Shown here one piece after another: positions 1-9,445 of a stretch of DNA of 64,000 nucleotides; positions within the stretch are counted from its first letter, which is position 1; each line of letters starts with the position of its first letter. Location: assembly GCF_000980895.1 (NCBI RefSeq), contig NZ_LAZX01000094.1, positions 1,206,575 to 1,270,574 on the forward strand, read 5' to 3'. The notes under the pieces were generated by a model. It worked only from the letters and a program-made list of their open reading frames with translations, did no database searches and was not told where the DNA came from. The DNA comes from Sphingomonas sp. Ag1 (GTDB taxonomy: Bacteria; Pseudomonadota; Alphaproteobacteria; Sphingomonadales; Sphingomonadaceae). The translations under genes were made by a program, and so were the position numbers.

Positions 1-1666
<1,666 letters not shown>

Positions 1667-1789
1667 TGCACTTCTCCTCCGGGCTAGGCGACGATAGATA
1701 TGGAAGCGCGCCCGCGTTTTTAGAGGGGTGCCACCCGTGATCGTAACGCTTCGGGTCCGACGACGTGCCCGCGCGCGCGCGACAGGCAC

Positions 1790-1818
1790 AAAAAAAGGGC
1801 CGGTCCGAAGACCAGCCC
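1790..1818 (-). terminator. intrinsic terminator with UUCG tetraloop
   Basis: On the minus strand GGGCTGGTC-TTCG-GACCGGCCC forms a 9-bp stem (one G-U pair) capped by the very stable UUCG loop and followed by seven T. It points left, so it ends a transcript starting in the gap to its right rather than the leftward ATPase gene. Confidence 0.75.
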
Positions 1819-1905
1819 ATGAAAGTTTTTAGGAGAGGATGCCTGAAAGGCCCGCCCTAATTGCCGTCGGGGTGTCTTTTGTGCAAGTGCGAAGAAACGA
1901 ATGAT
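1790..1905 (-). ncRNA. candidate small RNA ending in a UUCG-capped terminator
   Basis: The 328-base gap between the AAA ATPase and the LysR gene holds a minus-strand intrinsic terminator not preceded by any convincing gene. Reading the minus strand there is a short hairpin (GCCT-TTC-AGGC, 1841-1851), then an unpaired pyrimidine stretch with TCCTCTCCT (complement of 1831-1839) that is complementary to a Shine-Dalgarno sequence, then the terminator hairpin and T-tract. This order, with an anti-SD loop between two stems, is common in trans-acting sRNAs of Alphaproteobacteria. The 5' end is a guess and no good promoter was identified. A 19-codon TTG-started frame also ends just upstream of the hairpins, so a tiny peptide gene is an alternative. 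Confidence 0.4.
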
Positions 1906-1994
1906 GAATGCAAAACCTGCAATCGTCACTCGTGCCGCTTGTTCCGGCACCGGGCCGGTCTCATGATGGCCGGATATAGGGGAATGATCAGTCC

Positions 1995-2885
1995 ATGCGC
2001 CGTTTGCCGCCGCTGACTGCGATCGAGGCCTTTGTGGCCGTGGCACGGCTGGGCTCGATCAAGGCCGCCGCGCAGGAACTGGCGCTGTCCAATCCTGCCT
2101 TGAGCCGCCGGATCCAGACGCTCGAACGCTTCCTTGGCCGCCCCCTGTTCGACCGGCGGCATCAGGCGATGGTGTTGAACGGCGATGGCGAACGGCTGCT
2201 GGCGCAGATCGCGCCGCTGCTCGATCAATTGTCCGACGCGGTCGAATCGATGACCAGCGCGGTCGACGTGCTGCGCCTGCGCCTCGGCGTCCTCCCGCTG
2301 TTCGCCTCGCAGCGCCTGTTCCCGCGGCTGGGCGAGTTGCGCAGCGCACACCCGGAAATCCATCTCGACATCGATACCGGCGCCCACGGCATCGCCCGGC
2401 TCGGCGAGGGGCTCGATGCGGTCATCGCGCTCGCCCGCGACATTGACCCCAGCCTCTATGCCCGCCGGCTCGACCGCAACAGCGTCTATGTCATCGGCAG
2501 CCGCACCTTGGTGGATCGCGCCGACCCGATCGTCCGGCCGCAGCAACTCGCGACGCTGACCGCGCTCGTCCATCGCGAGATGCCCGACACCTTCACCGCC
2601 TGGCGCCAGGCGGCGGGGCTCCACGATATCGAGCCGCTGGCGGTCGACCATTTCGATTCGGGCGCGCTGATGCTGGAGGCGGCGGCACAGGGGCTCGGCG
2701 TCGCCTTCATGCACGAAAGCCATTTTCAGGACGCGGCCGACCCGCGCCTCGTCCGGCTGTTCGATATCGAGGTGGTGAGCCCGTACAGCTATTGGTTCGT
2801 CTGCCGCCCGCGGGCGCTGCAGCTCAAACAGGTGCGGATCTTCCGCGACTGGCTCGTGACGACGCTCGCGGCCGAGAACGTCTGA
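1995..2885 (+). CDS. LysR-family transcriptional regulator
   Basis: DNA-binding regulator of 296 residues, the normal LysR length. Residues 1-60 form the winged helix-turn-helix (LPPLTAIEAFVAVARLGS... SRRIQTLERFLGRPLF), and residues 90-290 the periplasmic-binding-like effector domain. The opening resembles the GcvA-type subgroup. No divergent target gene sits next to it: upstream is the candidate sRNA region and downstream a convergent cyclophilin gene, so regulon and ligand cannot be inferred. The ATG at 1995 is taken because it begins the conserved MRRLPPLTAIEAF segment. Confidence 0.9.
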   Translation: MRRLPPLTAIEAFVAVARLGSIKAAAQELALSNPALSRRIQTLERFLGRPLFDRRHQAMVLNGDGERLLAQIAPLLDQLSDAVESMTSAVDVLRLRLGVLPLFASQRLFPRLGELRSAHPEIHLDIDTGAHGIARLGEGLDAVIALARDIDPSLYARRLDRNSVYVIGSRTLVDRADPIVRPQQLATLTALVHREMPDTFTAWRQAAGLHDIEPLAVDHFDSGALMLEAAAQGLGVAFMHESHFQDAADPRLVRLFDIEVVSPYSYWFVCRPRALQLKQVRIFRDWLVTTLAAENV

Positions 2886-2918
2886 CTGTCAGCGGGTATC
2901 GGCAGAACACCGGACGGC

Positions 2919-2940
2919 GCGGGCGGATCTCTCCGCCCGC
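2919..2940. terminator. GC-rich hairpin between convergent genes
   Basis: GCGGGCGGA-TCTC-TCCGCCCGC, a perfect 9-bp stem with a 4-base loop, sits midway between the LysR gene and the convergent cyclophilin gene. There is no T-tract on either side, so it may stabilise mRNA ends rather than terminate alone. Confidence 0.4.
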
Positions 2941-2987
2941 ACCCCGGCGGAACGGTCACGCAGCCACCCGGCGGCGTGACCCGTCGC

Positions 2988-3443
2988 TTACTCGGCGCGT
3001 GCCTTGACGATCTTGCCCGGCTCGCGCGGCGGCTCGCCCTTGGGCAGTGCGTCGATCAGCTCCATGCCGTTCGTCACTTCGCCCCACACGGTGTACTGGC
3101 CGTCGAGGAAGCGCGCGTCGTCGAAGCAGATGAAGAACTGCGAATTGGCGCTGTTCGGATCGTTGGTCCGCGCCATCGAGCAGACGCCGCGCACGTGCGG
3201 CTCCTTCGAAAACTCCTGCTTCAGGTTCGGCTTGTCCGACCCGTGCATGCCGGTGCCCGTCGGATCACCGCCCTGCGCCATGAAGCCCGGGATCACGCGG
3301 TGGAACACGACGCCGTCGTAAAAGCCCTCGTTGGCCAGTTCGGCGATGCGCTTGACGTGCTCGGGCGCCAGATCCGGGCGCAGCTTGATCGTCACGTCGC
3401 CGCCATCCAGCGTCAGCGTCAGGGTGTTGTAGGTATCGGCCAT
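2988..3443 (-). CDS. ppiB: cyclophilin-type peptidyl-prolyl cis-trans isomerase
   Basis: Protein of 151 residues that catalyses proline cis-trans isomerisation. It has no signal peptide, so it is likely cytoplasmic. The cyclophilin core is clear: FHRVIPGFMAQGGDPTGTG with the catalytic Arg and substrate-pocket residues, NSQFFICFDD, then FLDGQYTVWGEV. The ATG at 3443 is chosen over upstream in-frame starts because GAAGGAGG lies just before it and the protein then begins MADTYNTLTLTL like other family members. Convergent with the LysR gene and divergent from mgtE; apparently monocistronic. Confidence 0.93.
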   Translation of the reverse strand: MADTYNTLTLTLDGGDVTIKLRPDLAPEHVKRIAELANEGFYDGVVFHRVIPGFMAQGGDPTGTGMHGSDKPNLKQEFSKEPHVRGVCSMARTNDPNSANSQFFICFDDARFLDGQYTVWGEVTNGMELIDALPKGEPPREPGKIVKARAE

Positions 3444-3580
3444 CGCAAGCCTCCTTCGGGTTATCCGGAAAGCCGGCGCCCTACCCGTCGGCCCTCCCGA
3501 ACGCAAACCCGCAGGCGGTTGGCACGCGACTTTCCGCCCGCTAGGAGCCGCACGGATCAACCCGCCGGAGGAGGCCAGCG

Positions 3581-4990
3581 ATGAGCGAAACCGAACTCCG
3601 TCATGCCGATCGCGCGGGCGAGGATGAAGGCCAGCTCGACGCGGATGATCGGCTGAAGCCCGATTTTGTCGATGCGGTGCTCGATGCGGTCGAGCGCGGC
3701 GATACCGAGGAAGCGCAGCGCCTCGTCGAACCGCTCCACCCCGCCGACATTGCCGACCTGTTCGAGCTGACGCCGGAGGACCGCCGCGCCGCTCTGGCCT
3801 CGGCGGTCGCCGACCTGCTCGATGGCGACGTGTTCGCCGAGATGAACGATTACGTCCGCGAACAGCTGATCGACGCGCTCGACGCGCGGCAGGTCGCGGA
3901 CATCGCGTCCGAACTCGACACCGATGACGCGGTCGCGATCATCGAGGATCTCGACGCCGACGACCAGCGCGAGGTGCTCCGCGCGATGGAGCCCGACGAT
4001 CGCGCGGCGATCGAGGAGGCGCTGAGCTATCCGGAGGAATCCGCCGGCCGCCTGATGCAGCGCGAGCTGATCGCGGTGCCGGAACATTGGACGGTCGGCG
4101 ACACGCTCGATTTCCTGCGCGGTGACGAGGAACTCACCACCGACTTCTGGGAAATCTTCGTCGTCGATCCGCAGCACAAGCCGGTCGGCACCTGCGCGCT
4201 GTCCTGGATCCTGCGCACGCCGCGCGCGATCGCCATCTCGGACGTCATGGCGCGCGAACAGACGCTGATCCCGGTCGACATGGATCAGGAAGAGGTCGCG
4301 CTCCGCTTCCAGAAATACGCGCTGATTTCCGCCGCGGTGGTCGACAATTCCGGCCGCCTGGTCGGCATGATCACCGTCGACGATATCGTCCACATCATTC
4401 AGGAAGAGGCCGGCGAGGACGCGCTCTTGCTCTCGGGCGCTGGCGAAGGCGACATCAACGAGCCGGTGTTCGACAGCTACAAGGCGCGCGTCCGCTGGCT
4501 GATCGCCAACCTGTTCACCGCGCTCCTCGCCTCGTTCATCATCTCCCGGTTTGAGGGTACGATCGAACGCATGGTCGCGCTCGCCACCTTGATGCCGATC
4601 GTCGCTGGCGTCGGCGGCAATGCCGGCACGCAGACGCTGGCCGTCACCGTGCGCGCCATGGCCACCAACCAGCTGACGCAATCCAACACCGCGCGCGCGA
4701 TCGGCCGCGAGATCCGCGTCGCCCTGCTCAACGGCGCGACCATCGCGCTGGTAATCGGCACCGGCGTCGCGCTGATCTTCGCCAACGTCCTCTTGGGCGG
4801 CGTGATTGCCGCGGCGATGATGACCAACATCCTCGTCGCCGGGCTCGCCGGCGTCCTCGTGCCGGTGGTGCTGGAACGGCTGCGCGCCGATCCCGCGGTC
4901 GCCTCCTCGGTGTTCGTCACCATGACCACCGATTCGATCGGCTTCCTCGCCTTCCTCGGCCTCGCCAGCGCCTCTGGCCTGGTGGGCTGA
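3581..4990 (+). CDS. mgtE: magnesium transporter MgtE
   Basis: Inner-membrane Mg2+ channel/transporter of 469 residues. Domains in order: an acidic superhelical N domain (about 30-150), a CBS pair (about 155-275, PVGTCALSWILRTPR... RLVGMITVDDIVHII) and a five-helix membrane domain (about 300-469) with the conserved PIVAGVGGNAGTQ segment lining the pore. In the family, Mg2+ bound between the N and CBS domains closes the channel. GGAGGAGG stands upstream of the ATG. No Mg2+ riboswitch could be recognised in the short upstream spacer. The following DUF1489 gene starts 39 bases later and may be co-transcribed. Confidence 0.95.
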   Translation: MSETELRHADRAGEDEGQLDADDRLKPDFVDAVLDAVERGDTEEAQRLVEPLHPADIADLFELTPEDRRAALASAVADLLDGDVFAEMNDYVREQLIDALDARQVADIASELDTDDAVAIIEDLDADDQREVLRAMEPDDRAAIEEALSYPEESAGRLMQRELIAVPEHWTVGDTLDFLRGDEELTTDFWEIFVVDPQHKPVGTCALSWILRTPRAIAISDVMAREQTLIPVDMDQEEVALRFQKYALISAAVVDNSGRLVGMITVDDIVHIIQEEAGEDALLLSGAGEGDINEPVFDSYKARVRWLIANLFTALLASFIISRFEGTIERMVALATLMPIVAGVGGNAGTQTLAVTVRAMATNQLTQSNTARAIGREIRVALLNGATIALVIGTGVALIFANVLLGGVIAAAMMTNILVAGLAGVLVPVVLERLRADPAVASSVFVTMTTDSIGFLAFLGLASASGLVG

Positions 4991-5029
4991 CACTCCCCAC
5001 ATGGCAGCCTCCCCTGCTGCCGGAGAGCC

Positions 5030-5434
5030 ATGCCGCTTCACATCACGAAAGTCGCTTTCGGCCACACGGCCGTCGAGCATCTCGCCGATCGGCTGCGTGA
5101 GCGCGGCGAGGAAGGCCCGCTGTTCCTGACCACGCGCTATCTGCCCAAACGGCATGAGGAGATCGCCGGCCAGGGCTCACTGTTCTGGATCATCAAGCAC
5201 CAGCTCGTCGCCCGTTCGCCGATCCTCGGCTTCGGCGAGGCGGAGGGCGGCCGCGTCGCGATCCACATCGATCCGGTGCTTCGCATGGTCGCCGCCCGGC
5301 CCAAGCGCGCGCACCAGGGCTGGCGCTATCTTGAGGATGCCGATGCGCCCGCCGACCTCGACGGCGACGGCAGCGGCATGGCGACCTTGCCCCCCGCCCT
5401 GCTCGGCAAGCTGGCGGAGCTTGGCCTCGTATAA
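5030..5434 (+). CDS. DUF1489 family protein
   Basis: Soluble protein of 134 residues belonging to DUF1489, a family of unknown function largely confined to Alphaproteobacteria. The family pattern is visible in MPLHITKVAFG, FLTTRYLPKR, GSLFWIIKHQLVARSPILGF and a C-terminal RAHQGWRYLEDADAPADL. It has no signal peptide or membrane segment. It follows mgtE on the same strand and converges on the divK-like gene. Confidence 0.88.
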   Translation: MPLHITKVAFGHTAVEHLADRLRERGEEGPLFLTTRYLPKRHEEIAGQGSLFWIIKHQLVARSPILGFGEAEGGRVAIHIDPVLRMVAARPKRAHQGWRYLEDADAPADLDGDGSGMATLPPALLGKLAELGLV

Positions 5435-5447
5435 GCGGGCGCGCCGA

Positions 5448-5810
5448 TCAGATCAGCGCGCGCACCGTCTCCATGAACCGCACCAGGCTGATCGGCTTCG
5501 ACACATAGGCTTCCGCCCCCGCCGCCCGGATCCGCTCCTCGTCGTCGCGCCCGGCATAGGCGGTGACCGCCATCACCGGGATACGCTGCAATTCCTCGTC
5601 CGCCTTCAACTCCAGGATCAGTTCATAGCCCGTCACATAGGGCATCTGGATGTCCATGATGATGAGGTCGGGCAGGCAGGCGCGCGCCTGCGCCACCGCC
5701 TCGCGTCCGTCGCGCACCGGCTCTGCCTCGAAATCATGCGCCCGCAACAGGTCGCAGAACAGCTTGAGGTTGAGTTCGTTGTCCTCGACAACGAGCACCT
5801 TCTTTGCCAC
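5448..5810 (-). CDS. divK: single-domain response regulator, DivK-like
   Basis: Receiver-only protein of 120 residues. The acidic pocket (Glu9-Asp10), phospho-acceptor Asp53 in LIIMDIQMP, and the conserved Thr and Lys (VTAYAG, YVSKPIS) are all present; there is no output domain. The sequence KKVLVVEDNELNLKLFCDLL is the signature of DivK, which in Caulobacter couples DivJ/PleC phosphorylation to CtrA control of the cell cycle. The start is GTG at 5810; the frame stays open further upstream but the DivK homology begins here. Unlike Caulobacter, no pleD follows. Symbol given by similarity. Confidence 0.82.
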   Translation of the reverse strand: MAKKVLVVEDNELNLKLFCDLLRAHDFEAEPVRDGREAVAQARACLPDLIIMDIQMPYVTGYELILELKADEELQRIPVMAVTAYAGRDDEERIRAAGAEAYVSKPISLVRFMETVRALI

Positions 5811-5848
5811 GCGCGTTAGATCCCCCGATTGGTGAACGACAATAGGCA

Positions 5849-6124
5849 ATGAAAATAGCCGATTCAAACGGAGAACCTGCCGACGCGCTCGCGCTGCAGG
5901 CGCTGGCCTGGACATTGTCCGATTCCGACCGCGCGGGACGCCTGCTGGCGCTGACCGGGCTTCACCCCCATGATCTGCGCGAACGCATTGGCGAGCCCTC
6001 CGTCCTCGCCGCCTGCCTCCTGTTTCTGGAGGCGCATGAACCCGATCTCATCGCCTGCGCGTCTGTGCTGGATTGCAAACCCGAGGCGCTGGTGCGCGCC
6101 CGCCACGAACTGGAGAGGCTATGA
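5849..6124 (+). CDS. DUF3572 family protein
   Basis: Small, mostly helical cytoplasmic protein of 91 residues matching DUF3572 (ALQALAWTLSDSDRAGRLLALTG... LRERIGEPSVLAACLLFLEAHE). Function unknown; the family is alphaproteobacterial and often sits beside divK, as here, where it is transcribed divergently from the receiver gene. Its TGA overlaps the ATG of the HAD gene (ATGA), indicating translational coupling. Confidence 0.85.
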   Translation: MKIADSNGEPADALALQALAWTLSDSDRAGRLLALTGLHPHDLRERIGEPSVLAACLLFLEAHEPDLIACASVLDCKPEALVRARHELERL

Positions 6125-6777
6125 CCCGACCGCTGCTGATTTCCGATTGCGACGAGGTGCTGATCCACATGGTGCGCCATTTCGGCGACTGGCTGGATGA
6201 GGCGCACGATATCGAATTCACGCCCTCGAGCTGGGAACTGGGACGCAACATGCGCCGGCGCAGCGGTGGCGACGCCCCCAGCCGGGAGGAGATGCGCGGC
6301 TTCCTCGATGGCTTCTTCCCGGCCGAGATGCACCGCCAGACGCTGGTCCCCCACGCGCGCGACGCGCTGGCGCGGATCGCCGAGGTTGCTGACATCGTCA
6401 TCCTCACCAACCTGCAGGACAGCTGCCGCACCCACCGCATGGATCAGCTTGCCGCCTTCGGCATCGCGCACCGCGTGGAATGCAACCAGGGGCCAAAGGG
6501 CGGCCCGGTCGCCGCGCTCGTCGCAGAGCATGGCAATCCGGTAACGGTGTTCGTCGACGATCTGCCGATGCACCATGAATCGGTCGCCGAACATGCGCCG
6601 CAGGTCCATCGCCTGCACATGGTGGCCGAGCCTGCGCTTGCCCCCGGCGTGCCCGCCGCCCCGGCCGCGCACGCGCGGATCGATGCCTGGCCGGATGCGC
6701 TTCCCTGGATCATCGATCGTCTCGCCAGCGGTCAGCACGCGCCCACCCCGCTGCGCACCGCCGCCGCGCACGGTTGA
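6121..6777 (+). CDS. HAD-superfamily hydrolase
   Basis: Predicted phosphatase of 218 residues. The nucleophile motif DCDEV (the usual DxD) is at residues 9-13, motif II is TNLQD and the metal-binding acidic motif is FVDDLP, so the catalytic set looks complete. The N-terminus MTRPLLISDCDEVL fixes the start at the ATG overlapping the previous stop. Substrate unknown. The C-terminal 40 residues are Ala/Pro-rich and probably disordered. It lies in an apparent operon with DUF3572 and possibly ridA, 33 bases downstream. Confidence 0.85.
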   Translation: MTRPLLISDCDEVLIHMVRHFGDWLDEAHDIEFTPSSWELGRNMRRRSGGDAPSREEMRGFLDGFFPAEMHRQTLVPHARDALARIAEVADIVILTNLQDSCRTHRMDQLAAFGIAHRVECNQGPKGGPVAALVAEHGNPVTVFVDDLPMHHESVAEHAPQVHRLHMVAEPALAPGVPAAPAAHARIDAWPDALPWIIDRLASGQHAPTPLRTAAAHG

Positions 6778-6810
6778 CCGCGAACGGCGGCTGGTGTTCT
6801 ACCCCGGACC

Positions 6811-7275
6811 ATGACTGACCGTATCGATCGCAAGCTCGAAGAGCTCGGGCTCACCCTCCCCACGGCGGCTGCGCCCGTCGCCACTTATGTCCCGACGGTC
6901 GAGGCCGGCGGCCTGCTCCATGTCTCGGGCCAGCTGCCGTTCCGCGATGGCAAGGTCGTGACCGGCCGCCTCGGCGACGATCTCGATGTCGCCGCCGGTT
7001 CGGACGCTGCCGTGCTTTGCGCGCTGATGGTCGTGGCGCAGGTCAAGGCCGCGCTCGGCGACCTGTCGCGCGTCGCGCGCATCGTGAAGCTCGGCGTGTT
7101 CGTGAACTCGGCCCCCGGCTTCGGCGATCAGCCCGAAGTCGCCAATGGCGCGTCGGACCTGATGGTCGCGCTGTTCGGCGATGCCGGCAAGCACGCCCGC
7201 GCCGCGGTCGGCGTCGCTGCCCTGCCGCGCAACGCTGCGGTCGAGATCGATGCCATCATCGAAGTGGCGCGCTGA
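6811..7275 (+). CDS. RidA family (YjgF/UK114) protein
   Basis: Protein of 154 residues of the RidA fold, whose best-known members are trimeric deaminases that hydrolyse reactive enamine/imine intermediates from PLP enzymes. Family landmarks are [22 protein letters not shown], the central helix with [20 protein letters not shown] and the C-terminal [17 protein letters not shown]. This longer subgroup (about 150 residues) is not orthologous to E. coli RidA itself, so no symbol is given. Confidence 0.88.
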   Translation: MTDRIDRKLEELGLTLPTAAAPVATYVPTVEAGGLLHVSGQLPFRDGKVVTGRLGDDLDVAAGSDAAVLCALMVVAQVKAALGDLSRVARIVKLGVFVNSAPGFGDQPEVANGASDLMVALFGDAGKHARAAVGVAALPRNAAVEIDAIIEVAR

Positions 7276-7424
7276 ACCTTCGCGCTACCCGGTCGTTCCG
7301 GCCAAGCCGTGCGCTTGCCTGACCAGATCTTTTCCGAATCGGCGCCAGCCGCGGCTTATCCCCGCGCGCTGGCGCGCTTCCTCCATCCTGTCTGCCCCCC
7401 GGACATGACGGGGACTGTGGCCGA

Positions 7425-8552
7425 ATGAACCTCTCGGCCCGCATGATGCACGGCGTCGCCAGCATCTCGGCGGAACAGTGGGATGCCTGCGCCGGCACCG
7501 CCCATCCCTTCGTCAGCCACGCCTTCCTCTCCGCACTGGAGGATTCGGGCAGCGTCGGCGGTCGCACCGGGTGGCAGCCGGTACCCGTCGTCGTCGATGG
7601 CGCGGATGGCGCGCCGATCGCCGTCGCCCCCGCTTATGCAAAGGCGCACAGCCAGGGAGAATATGTCTTCGACCATGCCTGGGCCGATGCGTGGGAGCGC
7701 GCAGGCGGGCGCTATTATCCCAAGCTTCAGGTCGCCGCCCCCTTCACCCCCGTGCCCGGCCCCCGGCTGCTGTTGCGCGATCCCAGCGCCGCGCCGGCGC
7801 TGATTGCGGCGCTGGAGGCGGTGACCGATCAGCATGATCTGTCCTCCGCCCATGCCACCTTCGTCGCCCCCGATCAGATCGACGCCTTCGAGGCCGCCGG
7901 CTGGCTGATCCGCGAGGGCACGCAATTCCACTGGCGCAACCAGGGCTTCGCCAGTTTCGACGATTTCCTCGCCACCCTCGCCAGCCGAAAGCGCAAGGCG
8001 ATCCGCAAGGAACGCGCCGCCGCCGTTGAGGGGCTGACGATCCGCCACCTCGTCGGCGATCAGATCGGCAAGCGCGAATGGGACGCCTTTTGGACCTTCT
8101 ACCAGGATACCGGCAGCCGAAAGTGGGGCCGCCCGTATCTCACCCGCGCCTTCTTCCCGATGCTGGGCGAACGGATGGGCGATCGCGTGCTGCTGATCCT
8201 CGCAGAGCGTGACGGCCAGCCAATCGCCGGCGCGCTCAACCTGATCGGCGCCGACACGCTCTACGGCCGCTATTGGGGCTGTACGGAGGACGTGCCGTTC
8301 CTGCACTTCGAGCTGTGCTATTATCAGGCGATCGACATTGCGATCGAACGCGGGCTTTCGACGGTGGAGGCCGGCGCGCAGGGCGAGCACAAGCTGATGC
8401 GCGGCTATGCGCCCGTCCCCACCTGGTCGGCGCATTATTTCCCCAACCCCGGCTTCCGCCGCGCGGTGGCCGATTTCCTCGCCCGCGAACGCGTCGCGGT
8501 GGAGGCAGACCAGGAATTCCTCGGTCAGCTCACTCCCTTCCGCAAGGGCTGA
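7425..8552 (+). CDS. GNAT/FemAB-like acyltransferase, COG3146 type
   Basis: Protein of 375 residues of the COG3146 (DUF482) family, predicted N-acyltransferases with a duplicated GNAT fold. Recognisable parts are HPFVSHAFLSALEDSGSVG near the N-terminus, the basic SRKRKAIRKERAAA segment and the conserved C-terminal VEAGAQGEHKLMRGY followed by PVPTWSAHYFPNPGF. No signal peptide is visible. The substrate is unknown. It converges on the DUF2490 gene with only 3 bases between stops. Confidence 0.83.
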   Translation: MNLSARMMHGVASISAEQWDACAGTAHPFVSHAFLSALEDSGSVGGRTGWQPVPVVVDGADGAPIAVAPAYAKAHSQGEYVFDHAWADAWERAGGRYYPKLQVAAPFTPVPGPRLLLRDPSAAPALIAALEAVTDQHDLSSAHATFVAPDQIDAFEAAGWLIREGTQFHWRNQGFASFDDFLATLASRKRKAIRKERAAAVEGLTIRHLVGDQIGKREWDAFWTFYQDTGSRKWGRPYLTRAFFPMLGERMGDRVLLILAERDGQPIAGALNLIGADTLYGRYWGCTEDVPFLHFELCYYQAIDIAIERGLSTVEAGAQGEHKLMRGYAPVPTWSAHYFPNPGFRRAVADFLARERVAVEADQEFLGQLTPFRKG

Positions 8553-8555
8553 TCG

Positions 8556-9332
8556 CTACCGCACGCGCTCGCGGTCGGGCAGCGGCTGCAATCCCGGCCC
8601 GGTCGTCGGCACCACCTTGGGCGGGACGATCTTGGTGGACAGCTGGAACGATATGCCGATCACTGCGGCATGGTTCATGTTGGCGCGGCCGTTCACTGCC
8701 CGCTGTCGCTGGTTCAGATAACCAAGCTCCAGCGCCGCCGACTCCGAAATGGGCGTGCGCACCCCGGCGAAGGTCCACAGGTCGTCATATCCCTTGCGCG
8801 CGCCCCAGTCGGCGTCGGTCAGGTTCCAGTACAGTTCGACCGAGACGACGCCCACCGGCCCGCCGCTTTCCTTCTTGGTCAGCGGCGTCGCCAGCAGCAA
8901 TTGCTGCGCCACGCGCAAATTCCAGTCCTTGCCGGTCGATCGCTGGCGCTGCTCGAAGCGCGTTTGCGCGCGGACGCCGACCCGCCCGATCGCCCCGATG
9001 CGATAGGATGCCTGTTGCAGGAACCGGTTCTCGTGCAGGTCCTGCGGCAGCCGCGCACCATCAATGAAGGCATAAAGATACCCCGCCGACAGGATCAGCG
9101 ACTCGCTCTTTCGCCAGGAAATGATCGGCGGGATGACCGTGATCGGTGCGGTCGCGGCATTCTTGGTCGACCAGCGTGGCTGTATCTCACTGGTGATGAA
9201 AACATCGTCGGAAAGCGGCGCCGTCACCTGGATCCCGCCCCAGATCTGCCCGCCGTGGTTGGTCTCGGCCGCCACCGGTAGCGCAACCCCCATCGCACAT
9301 GCAGCCACAGCTGCCGCCCAGCATCGGTTCAA
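8556..9332 (-). CDS. DUF2490 outer-membrane protein
   Basis: Protein of 258 residues with a Sec signal peptide (residues 1-22, ending PVAAE) followed by alternating amphipathic beta strands and internal repeats of the sort W-x-x-R-Q/GYLYAF typical of DUF2490 outer-membrane barrels. Function unknown. The start is TTG at 9332, supported by GGGGAGG 8 bases upstream and by its exact placement before the signal peptide. It is separated from the upstream membrane-protein operon by a strong hairpin, so it is probably transcribed independently. Confidence 0.82.
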   Translation of the reverse strand: MNRCWAAAVAACAMGVALPVAAETNHGGQIWGGIQVTAPLSDDVFITSEIQPRWSTKNAATAPITVIPPIISWRKSESLILSAGYLYAFIDGARLPQDLHENRFLQQASYRIGAIGRVGVRAQTRFEQRQRSTGKDWNLRVAQQLLLATPLTKKESGGPVGVVSVELYWNLTDADWGARKGYDDLWTFAGVRTPISESAALELGYLNQRQRAVNGRANMNHAAVIGISFQLSTKIVPPKVVPTTGPGLQPLPDRERVR

Positions 9333-9381
9333 AGGCCGGTCCTCCCCTCTCCTTCTTCAACACCTTGAGGATCGGAAAGGT

Positions 9382-9414
9382 GCCGCAGCGCGGCGCATTT
9401 TTTTGCGCTGCGGC
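9382..9414 (-). terminator. hairpin ending the 14573-9446 operon
   Basis: GCCGCAGCGC and GCGCTGCGGC form a perfect 10-bp stem around a 13-base loop that itself holds an A7 run. It lies 31 bases beyond the stop of the last membrane-protein gene and before the DUF2490 gene, so it probably ends the operon; the flanking T-tract is weak. Confidence 0.5.
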
Positions 9415-9445
9415 TTTATGAGGGTTCAGGCGAGTGCTCGGGGCG

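Noticed and set aside
1720..2046. 108-codon minus-strand frame in the gap before the LysR gene
   Set aside because: It runs through the UUCG terminator and overlaps the LysR start; no SD and no protein-like pattern.
3557..5155. 532-codon minus-strand open frame rich in Asp, Glu and Arg
   Set aside because: Antisense shadow of mgtE.
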